Shown in pieces: positions 10,424 through 20,917 of a stretch of DNA of 64,000 nt. Where the stretch lies: the NCBI GenBank assembly GCA_963971405.1, contig OZ020491.1, forward strand, positions 13,944,855-14,008,854, written 5' to 3'. The position numbers were made by a program, and so were the translations under genes. The notes below the pieces were generated by a model. The model worked only from the letters and a program-made list of their open reading frames with translations. It ran no database searches and was not told the origin of the DNA. The DNA comes from Psococerastis gibbosa (lineage: Eukaryota; Arthropoda; Insecta; Psocodea; Psocidae). Positions within the stretch are counted from its first letter, which is position 1. Each line of letters starts with the position of its first letter.

Positions 10424-13400
10424 TCATAGTTCATGTTTGACGCGTCGCTTCACAGTCGTCGCCGTGTATTCGTATAGACCGCTCGGTAATTTGTTGATGC
10501 CGTCTATGTCAGCCGCCAGTTGCCAATATCTCTTTCTCAGCAAGTGCGCCGAAGATTTTGGTTGCCGTTGTCTCGTGAATATTCCTTTTCGGTTTCCTCC
10601 AACCCTCGTCGTCGCTGAAACACAAGTAGTAATGTTGGCTAACCGTAATGAACCTTTTTGCTGCTCTACCTCCTATCTCTTATGGACGCCTGAAATTCTC
10701 CAAAAAATTTAGGCTACATCCCTACACCATCTTTAAAGTAATATTTTGAGCTCAAATTTATTATTTCCCTTCTTTATCTAATAAAATCCAAAACAAAGTT
10801 CTTTTTAAAAACTAGATTTTTATCATGGAAGGTGTAATGACCGTGTCACCAATCCACTGGCGACTTCATTTTATAATCGTACCAATGTTCTTCCTTCTAC
10901 TGTATTGTATTTTACGTCAGCAAGATATAGGCGTATTTCGTCTATCAACCATCAATAGAGCAGTAGTCAAGAGAGACGCTCCTCTACTAGTCCTCCCCGA
11001 ACCCGGCACTGAAGGTTCATTTAGGCGCTGATTCCACCTAGTGCTGAATACAAATACGGTGACGTGGTAACAGACATTCAAGAGTTAGCCGGGGTTTCCA
11101 CCGACCTTGCATTGCAGAATGCAAATGACATTGACGGAAATTGGAATTTTTCATTTTATAGAAATCTATTAATATGTTTGTACTTAACATATCCCATGAA
11201 GCCATTTTTTAATTTTAGTTTGTTTGTTTGTGATTTTACTCTATGATCATTGATCAATTTTAACTATGACATAGAGTAAAACAAACATTTCCGTCAATGT
11301 CATTTGCATTCTGCAATGCGAGGTCGGTGGAAACCCCGTCTAAGTCTTGAATGTCTGTTACCACGTCACCGTATTTGTATTTAGCACTAGCAGGTCGGTG
11401 GAATAAGCGCCATACGAGGAGTCTATATAATATAATATATTTGAAGAAGGCGGTGGTGAGCACAGAAAAAAAATATAAGTGAAAGTGTCGGGCATAACAA
11501 CTTTTCCATCATAAAATCTCTTCTTTTTAATCCGACTTAACACATTATTTCCCCGAACTTTTCGAACCACTGGGTACATTATTATATGAAGCTTACACTG
11601 TGCTGTCATGAAATCCGCAAAATTCCAAATCATTTCACCAATGAAGTAGCCTCTGCTTCTTAGGATGTCGAACGCTTTAAAGTGTTGCATCATCATCTCG
11701 TTTTGGTATTCCTCCGACCAAACGAATTCTGGCAGCTGCAAAATAAAAAAAAATACAACACAAGTTTAATCCAAAGATAATAGAAAAGAATAGATGGCGC
11801 CAAACCGTAAGCTAAGTAAAGTAAAAAATAGGAAGCAACTAGGAGAGATACTTGCTAGACTATGTGTAGAGGCGAGTAGAGCTGGACTAGAAATAAATGT
11901 CTCAAAAACTAAGTATCTAGTAATGTCAGCGTTAGAAAGGAGACGGAGAAGTGACAACCTGACTGTACAAGGAATGGCTTTCGAGAATGTAAAGAGCTTC
12001 ATCTACCTTGGTGCAGAAGTAAACAATCACAAAAAAACTAGCGCAGAGATAGACAGAAGAATAACAGCAGCCAATAGAGCATATTTTGCCAACCTAAAAT
12101 TGCTCAAGTCAAGACTTATCTCTAGAGCCACAAAACTACGAATATACAAATCCCTTATAAGACCAGTTGCAACATACGGATCGGAAACCTGGAATCTCAC
12201 TGTAAACGATGCCAACAAACTACGTGTACTCGAAAGAAAGATAATAAGGAGGATATATGGACCCCTTTACGAGTACGGAGAATGGCGTATAAGAAACAAC
12301 GCTGAAATCGACGCCGCTCTCAACGGAGAAGACATAGTAAGGTTCATTAAAGCACAACGATTAAGGTGGCTGGGACATGTTGTAAGGATGTCTGAAGAAC
12401 GCATGCCACGAAAAATGTACAAAGCAAGCATGACGGGAAGACGACTGCCAGGACGGCCAAGAAACCGCTGGAAGGACGAGTTAGAGAATGACCTTCGCGA
12501 GTTGGGAGTCTCCAGATGGTGGAGCGTTGTGCAAAACCGAGAAGAATGGAGGAGTGTTGTCGAGCAGGCAAAGCCCACCAAGGGCTGTAGAGCCGGAAGA
12601 AGAAGAAGAAACCGTAAGCTAAGTATTGCCGATAGCGGTGACACGTTGGGGGAAATCTGGTTACCCTGCGATGGGGGGAATGGCAAAAGAAACATTTCCA
12701 CGTTGTAGGGTTCCAGCATTAAAAAAGAAATAGCAGCAAATAAAAAACAAATGAACAATTCAACAGGCGCAGCAAGTTTCTGCGCATATGACTCGCAATC
12801 TAAATTTCTTGCTTTTTGCCTGTATTCGGCTTACGGTGAGTACCACCCGTTTACACGAGGAAGCTAACGCGCAATCGTTGAGTGACTGTGCTCCAGATGC
12901 CCATCCAGCCCAACCGGCCTAATCTACAAAGATTTAATTTCTAGAACAATTGCCAACGGCAGGCGTAGTCAGTCTTTATTATAATACATTATATATATAC
13001 ATATATTTTTTTTTAATGACGCCAAAGCATTAGGGTTCCACCATCAGCTTTCTTGCAGCCCAATACAACACATAATCTGGTGAACCTATACTATTGACGA
13101 GAGCTGGACCCGTCTTAAGGTGTTTTGTGTCCATTTCTTCCCGGGTGTCCCACTCCCACAGAGGGCAGAAAGGTTCCGCTGCTACACCTATGCCTTGTTG
13201 AATGTAGTCATGACCCATTGTAACCTAAATTCCGCCACTTATTAGTATCTGGGTAGGTTATTTAGATGAATTGGGTTATTAACATAAAATTACCATATGA
13301 AGACCTGCTATTGTATCCGCTCCATATTCCGACATCATGATTGGCTTGTTGAATTTTTTGAACCAATTATCACCTTCAGCCACGACCGCATCAGTGATGA

Positions 13401-16400
13401 GCTCAGTCTTTCCAGGATTTTTATACCAAGAGTTGTATCTGTTGAACATTATTACGTCTAGAAGCTGGGCCTGTAAAGAAATCATAGAAGGTAGACATTA
13501 CCATATTAGATGACGGTTGGTACTTAAATAGACCCTCATCAACAGTTATCAAAGGTCAAACTTATCATAAAGGAATGAAAAGTAGCCTGCTTGCTGAAGC
13601 TGAAGATTGCTGAAAAATGTAACTTTTTCAATCCAAACCGACAGGAATTACACGATGAGTATGCCTACCCATAGGCCTAACTGACATGATATAATTAGGT
13701 AGGTGCCCAATAAGAACTTCAGTATTCAAACATTTATATAAGCCTACTCAAGCGAACACTTAGCCTAAATTTTTTAGAGCGCCGAGGGGGGCAAGATGGG
13801 GGCTTTAGGCAAGTGTTGGACGTTAGAATCGCCTAAATGTCTGAAAAAACTGAAGAAGGTATGAAATGTAGCAAAATATAATATAGTTTTGCCACGGTGC
13901 ACTGATTACCCTTTCATATTTGCCTAATTTCCCATAACGATCTAGGTCTATGTCTCTGTGAATGATTTACTGCTTACCACTTTATCTTCTCCGTAGGTTC
14001 TTGATATTGCAATAGTAACAGGCCTAGAAGTATCCAGCCTCTTCACATGATCCACTATACTCCTGCAAGTAATATGCAACGGATATTAGCCTATATAGTG
14101 ATAGGCCCTAAAGGGCTGTGTTTGACATTCAATATTGATGTCAATTTCAAAATCATTGCAGCTAATACAAAGAAAGAGTTTACGTACTTGAAGTAGGCCT
14201 CGGCTTCAGCCTTTTGACTTCTGGGCTCATTTGCAATGGACCACATTATAACACTTGGCCTATTTTTGTCCCTATGAATCAGCTCGGTTAAAGACTTCTT
14301 GTGTTTCAGTGCTAGAGTGTCTGTGTATACACTGAAAAAATAAATTAGGTACGTCATATTCACGTCAGCAGCTATGACAGTGTGTGTAGGCACTGTAATG
14401 CAATCCGAATTGTCCTCAGATCGTTCATTGTTGAATAACTACGTTGCAAATGAAGCTCTCTTTAAAGTTTAATAAATGAATATTATTATATAATTATCTA
14501 TTATTAATATAATATAATTATATAATATTATTAATTATTATTATGAATATTATTATCATTGATTCAGTTACACGAGTAATCTCCTGTAAACCCATACAGA
14601 ACTCCCCAATACCTTATTTAGATGAACAAGGGGGAAATTTATACAAACCCCCAATCAGATTGGTCTAGCTGCCCACATGAAGCATTGTGCTTCCACGCAA
14701 GCTGCGGCCAATAGTAGGTATAGGATGGGTACATCCACATTTGTTTCACTTTCAAATACAATACATTGAATAGGGGGCGATTTAGCTGACAATTTACTAC
14801 AAAAATTGTACCTACTCTGTATCAACACTCGGACATTCATTAATGATCATGATCCCCTGCTCATCGGCCATGTCCATAATTTCTTCAGCATAAGGGTAGT
14901 GAGACGTTCTGTAGGCATTAGCTCCTATCCATTTAATTAGGCTGTAGTCCTTAACAACCAAAGTCAGGTCTAGCCCTTTTCCCCGAATCTGAAAATACGA
15001 TAATAATTTTATTTTATCGTGTTTATGAAAAAACTACAATTTCAAAAATTAAAAACACCTTATTATATGATGCATGAAGTAGTCTTCTACAACTTAAATG
15101 AGCAAAATCTTTAATAACTTGCTCAGTTAATTAAATAAGAAATAAAAAGTATTACATTTCGGACTGCCAATTTCCTAAGGGCTGTACACTCTTAAGAATC
15201 ATTTAAAGTTTCAGAAACTTACATCTGAATCCTCGTGTCGGCCAAACCCACGGACATAAATCGGTCGACCATTCATGTACATGGAAGTATTTGTAAAGGC
15301 AATAGTTCGGATGCCGATTGACTGTCGGTAGGTATCGTGCCCAGTCGAGTCGGCTACTTCCACCTGAAATTATCAAACACAAATGTTAAAGTACAATTTG
15401 ACTCGTACCCGATCATGGGTTAGTCATGGTTTGCCTAATATGCGTAAATTCATGCAAAAATAATACCACTTAGCCGGACAAATAGTCAGGGCATGTAGAA
15501 TAATGGTACAGACTCCGACTTTCACCCGAATGGTTGTTGGTTCGAGTCCCAAACTTGCTACATTTTCTGGAGGGAATGTAATGCAGACGGTCCCGGACTT
15601 TCGTAGTTGAGTGTATGAGAGGGCTTATAGCCCTAACTCCGCTAGGTTGGTTTAGTAATAGAACAAAAAGTCTTTATTTATTTATTTATTAGCCTATATG
15701 CGAAAATATAGATGAGACCGGCGTTGTCAGGGCAAGGTTCAATGGGCCACCAAATAAAAATATAGGACAATAAAATAATATAAATATAAAATAATAGTAG
15801 ACTACAACTGTGTGAAGTGTTCAAAATAATGCATTTTCGTGAAGTTTATTGTAGCGTAGGTAGACCTACTGTATATAGGCAACTGCATAGAAAAATTCAA
15901 TATTGTTACCTACCTTGAGCGTATAGAGGTAGCCTGGTTTTGGTGACATAAGATAGGGCCACCAAAGAATAGCTGAGGGAACCAGCACTTTGCCCAGACA
16001 ACCTTCTGCCGCAGCTACTAAGGTGCCCTCCTTGTCGGTAAGCGACGCTTTGCAAGCAACGGAAGAACTGTTTCCCCTATAGTCGATCAAGTACCTGACA
16101 GTTCCTGAAAATAAACGTTAAATTCAGGTACAAACACTGCCACTGGTGGCTGGGGGCGGAAATCACTAATGAACGAAAAACCCATTGGCAAACAGGCGAA
16201 AGTCAAATACTACAAGCATTACATCCATATGCATCCAGAAAAACCCTTAAAATAACAATGGCACGTAGTGTGGTTGTAGGTCTAGGTTGGCAATTTGAAA
16301 TAAATACGAGGACGTCAGTCAATAAAGGGAAACACCTACAAACCCCATGCTAGGCATATTTAAAAGCTTATTTTTTTTATTTTGAAAAAGGCCATCCTAT

Positions 16401-19400
16401 TTAGATGAACCAATTAACAAGTAGTAGTAAATAATGCTTTACTGCGGTCTAGGAAGTATGAGTGATGATGCATGGTAGTTGAGGTGCTGCTGGAGTAGGG
16501 TCTGAGACTGAGTGGGGATGCGCGGGAACTGAGGTGCCGGGGTAGGGCGTGAGGTGACTGAGTGGGGAACAACGGTGATTGAGGTGCCGGAGCGGGGAAA
16601 ATGGGGTTTTCATGAGAAAATTTTCTCCGGGCTCTTATTACAATAATTTCACACATTCTAATACAGTAATAACTTACCGTCCTTATAGTCATCACTAAGT
16701 GCGGAGCTAACTGTGATGTCATTAATGTAGACTAGAGGGGTCGAATAAAGGAATACAGAACGGTCGATTCCGGCGTAGTTGAAAAAATCAAATGTATAAG
16801 ACTGGTGAATATATGATTTGTTACCCCTAGAAGGGAAAAGAAAAATGGTATATTTTTAGGCCTACTGCTCCCATGGAAAACTTCGTCACATTCATTAAAC
16901 GACGTTTCGACGGTTCCTATCGGCACTTGAAAGGCTTCGGTGGGACCATAGACGGATACAGGGGGTAGCAACCCCCCCCCCCCCCCAAATTCAGTAAATC
17001 AATTGTAAGTTACTTTATTACGCTCCTATTTAATTAATCGATACGACATATGTTTCTTCTATTTGGACCCCCCAACTATCCCTCCCCCCAAATGGACTGG
17101 ATCCGTCCCTGGGTGGGACCCCCCTAAGTCTGAATTTATTTTACGGTATTTTATGTAAACATTGTAGTGTACAAAGGAATGATGAACGTTGGGACATGAG
17201 AATGCATTATTTTATTAAATTCAAGAAGACCCAGGACCAACAATGATTACATGATGTAAATAAAGAAAGAAAATTTTCTTTACTTTCTACACGAGAAAAT
17301 GAAATGCTTTCCAATGTAGCCTAATAATTTCACGCAGCGTTTATTGATTACCTTATGGGGTATAGCCATTTCCAGCAGCGTGTTATCAACACTGATTATG
17401 CTGTCGACCTGAATGTTTTCCATTATAGCCTACTTAAACCTTGAGTTCATTGATAACACCTTGGGGTATCAGCATGTAGCAGCGAGTTATATCAAGACAA
17501 GTTAGGCTGCAGACCCAAAGGTTTTACGCTGAAGTCCTCTTACACGTACAGTTCTTTGATAACACCTTGGGATATCACCATTTCTAGCAGCGTGTTATAT
17601 CAAGACTAATTAGGCTTTACATTTTTGCATTACAGTCTACTTACACGTAGAGTTCATTGATAACTCCCTGGGGTACCGTCGTTTCCAGCAGCGTGTTATC
17701 AACTGCCACGGTTATTACATTTTCTTTTCCATAGAAAACCATTTGTGTAACTTCATGTTGAAATGGCAAATGGCCTATTTCATGACTTGTAGCCAGTTGC
17801 CCATTTACCCACTAAAAGAACAAAAGAAGTATATAAGAACCTAATAATAAACTTGTATTGAAACAAAATAATTCAATACACAATAATTGTAAGGTAGACC
17901 TATAACCATTTTCCCTGCCCTAAAAATATAGTAAAAAATTAAGCAAACAACTATTGCAATTAAACTTATTGTTAAAATTGACTTTGTGTAGTTTTACGAA
18001 TAAAATTAAATTGAAAATTCACAACCGGTTTCGGCTCACGCCATCGTCAAGTGCGATTGAAAACAGATAAAACGAAAGGTATGCAAGCTAAAACAAAATA
18101 AAACTAATTGTCAGGATAACACACAGCATCGCATAAAGTAAACAATTTAAATTGAACAATTAAATTAACAATGAGTGACAGCAAGTTTTACAAAGTTACT
18201 AAGGAGACTATTATGTTTATTGCAATTAAACTTACATATAGGCTATTAATACCAAATCTTACATAACGAACAGTCCGAGTATAATTTACTATTTCAAATA
18301 AGGAATCCCTTCCCGTCTCATCAGCCATTCCCGGATGGATTTTGAAAATTTATTTACCGGCAAAGACCCAGGACAAACCTATAGTACGTTCAATAATTTT
18401 GGTGCTACTTGTTATAGATATATACAGCTGCTGCCTCCACCACTTGCGCCTGTCGCGGGCGGCAGCTCGGCCTCGCGCCCACTACTCATGTAAATCCGGC
18501 GGCAGCTCGGCCGACGGCCTCGCAGTCACTGCTCATGTAAATTAATTGTGGTCACGCCATAGACATAGTAAAACTATAGACTCATCATAAACATTCGGAT
18601 TGAAGCCACCAGATTGAGCCTTTTGCCATTTGATACCGTGTAAATAATAAATATAATAATATATGAAACAACAAAGAAAACAATAAAGAAAACATTTAAT
18701 AAAACTATTAAATTTGAATTTCGCGCCAAAATCGCGTCACAGACAACACGCACGCAGCACCAACTGTCGGGATAAACGAAAATTAAATGTAGCGCTGTCA
18801 GCCGCTAGATGTCAGTTGATGTCGGTTGGCGATGGTAGCGCCAATTGTCGGGATAATTAAATGTAATAGCGCTGTCAGCCGCTAGATGTCGGCAGTACCA
18901 GCAGCCATGTACACGCACCAATGTAAAATATTCCAAAATCAAATTATAAAAACATTCTCCAGTGGACGAAAGTGTTAATCTAAACCATCTTCGAATCTCC
19001 TTGAACACACACAACAATATTCATCATAATTGGTCCAGTCGTTTGAGAGGAGTTTGGATTCATACACACGGACAGTCGAAATATATATATTAAGAAGATA
19101 TTATATAGATATTGGTAAGATTTTGTAAAAGTTGCTAAGTATGTTCTAGATCCTAAAAGGTGCTCAATTCTTCTAGTGTTTGCTGGTCTGGGTCTCTGTG
19201 CCATATGTCACCACTGATCATACAATCGTATTAGTAAATTCTATAAGTACATGAATGAATAATACGTAGATTGAAGCATAGATGGTATTGACACTTACTA
19301 CTTGAGCTGCATAGCACACGCTACCAAATCGCACCCACACTCGTCGCCCTTGAGACCAGGAGCTAGGAACGAAAAACCTTCGCTCATACCAAACTATGCC

Positions 19401-20903
19401 TACATGGTCCCGAATGTCTTTATCTTCGGTTATATCGTTATAGCTGGCGGGGACAGGCATTGGAATCGTGGAGCCAGACAAATTACGTAGACGACCTGCA
19501 AAAAACACAATCCATCAAAATACACATACCATATAATAGCTACTGCGGTTTTCATGTAGGCCTAACTAAATGGCTGTTTGATTGCCAGGAGCAGTTAAGA
19601 AACAATTGGAGGTGGAAAAATATAATTTTTTAAAAAGTAAATGGAGTTTGTCATAAAGTAGAGGGGGGAAATATTTCTCTACATTGTGAACAGTTATTGA
19701 CATTAAGGATGCCAATTAGAAGCTTCAAAACTGTGACCAACTTATGTTAGTGACTATACACTTATATCACAATGTAGAAGAACATTTTTTTCCTATTTAA
19801 TAATGTCCCAATTATGGCAAATGGACTTTATTAAGGCCCAATCAGTAACCCCTTCCCTCCCTCCGTCGGGATACCACCGTCACTCGCTTTTTGCACACAG
19901 TTGAATTTCACAATAAATATTCGGACGCTTTAGCCCGTTAGCAGTTAGCAAACAGTTTTTGGTACAAATCAATTGTGGACATTGTGACCTATAGTCCTAT
20001 ACTGTAGTTGTACTCAAAATATCGAGGAATTTATTTTTTCTAATGACAATGATATTTTCATAGCTCTGCAATGAAAATTCACTGAGAAATTCGAGTGGCG
20101 TTGGTGTCCTGGGGCCCGGGGAGGGGTGGTTTGATTTTTTTTTTAAACAGACAGTGACATTCTGTCTTAATTAGAGTGCGGAATCCACCTTGGAAGCTAG
20201 AATGGTTGCCCAGCGACAAACAGTAACAGACGGATTTCAAGGTAATACATCCAGTATACAAAATAATATAACTTAGGCGGTGTTTCCACATACGTCAATC
20301 GTCAATGAGAAATATGGTTTTGACGTGGTAGCAGAATTTTTAGTATGTCTTTAATGTCTGCTAAACCTTCGATTTCACATTTCTCATTGACGATTGACGT
20401 ATGTGGAAACACCGCCTTAGGCGGCAATTCCACCAGCGAATTTACTTCATTTGTGATTTGAGATTTTTTGTTTGTTTTGTTTTTAAGAGACTATAATGTA
20501 GATAGGCTACTTAACTTATCTATTATAAATTAAATTATAATATGGTAGCAGACATCATTAATAAGTCTCTACCATATTATAACTTAATTTATAATAGATA
20601 ATTAAGTACAGGTATCTACGTAATAGTCTCCTTAAAACAAAAAAAACAAAAAATCTCAAATCACAAATGAAATAAATTCGCAGGTGGAATTGCTCCTTTT
20701 AAAAGAAACACTTTACCTGTGAACCATTTCTCATTGAAGCCTTTAATTGATTCTTTCGGGGGAGACAAGGTAAAATCCCAGATTCCATCCAATGATATTA
20801 CGTCCCTAGACTCCGATGGCTTAGGATACAAACTAGAAGGTAGGGCCGCGTGGGCCAAAAATCCACTCAGAACAACGCAAATGAGTAACTCTTTTGCGAA
20901 CAT
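10424..20903 (-). CDS. GUSB: Beta-glucuronidase copy B (GH2), complete
   Basis: Twelve coding exons read from high to low coordinates: 20903-20717, 19495-19299, 17811-17645, 16826-16678, 16104-15914, 15363-15223, 14988-14816, 14331-14188, 14062-13978, 13470-13294, 11735-11597, 10614-10424 (stop). The total is 1941 bp or 646 residues, close to animal GUSB length, with all phases compatible. A signal peptide (residues 1 to about 20, [14 protein letters not shown]) predicts a lysosomal or secreted enzyme. The sugar-binding and jelly-roll domains fill exons 1-5, and the TIM barrel follows. Acid/base Glu437 lies in WSIANEP, nucleophile Glu526 in MSEYGADT, and Tyr490 in FNRYNSWY. The start ATG follows a splice acceptor at about 20918, implying an upstream noncoding exon. 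An extra exon-like ORF (13224-13030) could give a shorter isoform. Intron insertions are LINE, SINE and MITE sequences. Confidence 0.94.
11024..11411. mobile_element. Foldback MITE family 1, copy 2 (last intron of copy B)
   Basis: The termini are GGCGCTGATTCCACC and GGTGGAATAAGCGCC. The arms contain GACGTGGTAACAGACATTC and TTGCAGAATGCAAATGACAT with their complements. The core shares TGATCATTGATCAATTT with the copies at 5929, 35713 and 38314. The left flank is TTA and the right flank ATA, so the target duplication is not exact. Confidence 0.8.
11819..12608 (+). mobile_element. 5'-truncated LINE (RTE-like) with 17-bp target duplication
   Basis: One open + frame encodes the C-terminal part of a non-LTR reverse transcriptase: [62 protein letters not shown] and [11 protein letters not shown]. 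It has no RNase H and ends in a short (GAA)n-type tail. A perfect 17-bp repeat, AAACCGTAAGCTAAGTA, flanks it at 11802-11818 and 12609-12625. The intact frame and perfect duplication suggest a fairly young insertion. It lies antisense in the copy B intron between exons 13470-13294 and 11735-11597. Confidence 0.9.
13030..13224 (-). CDS. Candidate alternative terminal exon of beta-glucuronidase copy B
   Basis: On the minus strand an acceptor (GGAATTTAG) is followed by 64 codons in the exact phase left by exon 13470-13294. The product runs [20 protein letters not shown] ... [15 protein letters not shown] and ends at a TAA. A poly(A) signal AATAAA (complement of 12975-12980) lies about 50 nt downstream. 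I do not recognise the encoded peptide, and it does not resemble the normal GUSB C terminus. If used, it would replace the last two exons with the [10 protein letters not shown] strand and yield a protein of 601 residues. It could instead belong to an unrelated transcript. Confidence 0.5.
   Translation of the reverse strand, partial: VTMGHDYIQQGIGVAAEPFCPLWEWDTREEMDTKHLKTGPALVNSIGSPDYVLYWAARKLMVEP
15025..15200. mobile_element. Half copy of the TTAA palindromic MITE
   Basis: It matches the right half of the element at 24509-24892: AAAAAACTACAATTTCAAAAA, ATGATGCATGAAGTAGTC, TTAATAACTTGCT, TGCCAATTTCCTAAGGGCTG and TACACTCTTAA. Only one arm is present. It lies in the copy B intron between exons 15363-15223 and 14988-14816. 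Confidence 0.7.
15485..15692 (+). mobile_element. SINE family B copy 2
   Basis: The fullest copy: GGGCATGTAGAATAATGGTA head, GGTTGTTGGTTCGAGTCCC box B region, CATTTTCTGGAGGGAATGTA body, CTCCGCTAGGTTGG, and a (TTTA)n tail. It lies antisense to copy B in the intron between exons 16104-15914 and 15363-15223. Confidence 0.8.
17340..17711 (-). repeat. Four degenerate tandem copies of the copy B exon 3 donor region
   Basis: A unit of about 100 bp built on GTTCATTGATAACACCTTGG / GGTATC..CATTTCCAGCAGCG / TGTTATATCAAGAC recurs at about 17345, 17442, 17550 and 17646. The last unit is the real 3' end of exon 17811-17645. The others lie downstream in the intron and are decayed exon ends; the one near 17545 still has a GTAAG donor-like site on the minus strand. 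Confidence 0.75.
18018..18056 (-). ncRNA. Degenerate hammerhead-like motif
   Basis: The minus strand reads UUGACGA, U, hairpin GGC-GUGA-GCC, GAAAC, CGGUU, with a possible stem I CAC/GUG. The layout matches the motif at 1344-1388, but the first core base is U instead of C, so cleavage activity is unlikely. It is probably a relic of a Penelope-like element; no endonuclease or RT coding sequence is recognisable beside it. Confidence 0.4.
18440..18540. repeat. GC-rich tandem duplication
   Basis: Two imperfect units of about 45 bp, each starting GGCGGCAGCTCGGCC and ending CTCATGTAAAT, form a GC island in AT-rich DNA. A related GC patch (GAGCTGCCGCCTGCGGCG) occurs inverted near 41630. Confidence 0.6.
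18765..18890. repeat. Tandem repeat, unit about 75 bp, two copies
   Basis: CAACTGTCGGGATAA / CAATTGTCGGGATAA followed by ATTAAATGTA..GCGCTGTCAGC and CGCTAGATGTC occurs twice in direct orientation inside the copy B intron between exons 1 and 2 region sequences. Confidence 0.6.
20276..20416. mobile_element. Foldback MITE family 2, copy 1
   Basis: A palindrome of 141 bp with arms GGCGGTGTTTCCACATACG ... TTGACGATTGACG and the exact complement. The loop contains TTTTGACGTGGTAGCAG. It is flanked by TTA on both sides (20273-20275 and 20417-20419). Sister copies are at 59017-59157 and 62723-62865. Confidence 0.85.
20420..20696. mobile_element. Foldback MITE family 5, abutting family 2 and a splice donor
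   Basis: The arms GGCGGCAATTCCACCAGCG and TTCGCAGGTGGAATTGCTCC enclose a long palindrome with ACTTAATTTATAATAGATA and complement, and a GGTAGCAGACAT loop motif. It shares the TTA at 20417-20419 with the neighbouring MITE. Its right end lies 14-20 bp from the exon 1 splice donor of copy B (20711-20716). Confidence 0.8.
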
Positions 20904-20917
20904 CTCGCACCCCTAAT

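Noticed and set aside
10368..10712. 114-codon + strand ORF
   Set aside because: It is the antisense shadow of the last exon of beta-glucuronidase copy B, which reads [20 protein letters not shown] on the minus strand.
12267..12758. 163-codon minus ORF
   Set aside because: Antisense frame of the LINE reverse transcriptase at 11819-12608.
16414..16722. 102-codon minus ORF rich in Ser/Pro/His
   Set aside because: Low-complexity intron sequence next to copy B exon 4; only 16678-16826 is coding, in another frame.
17340..17620. CRISPR-like array
   Set aside because: The repeats are degenerate copies of an exon end with unequal spacing in an animal intron.
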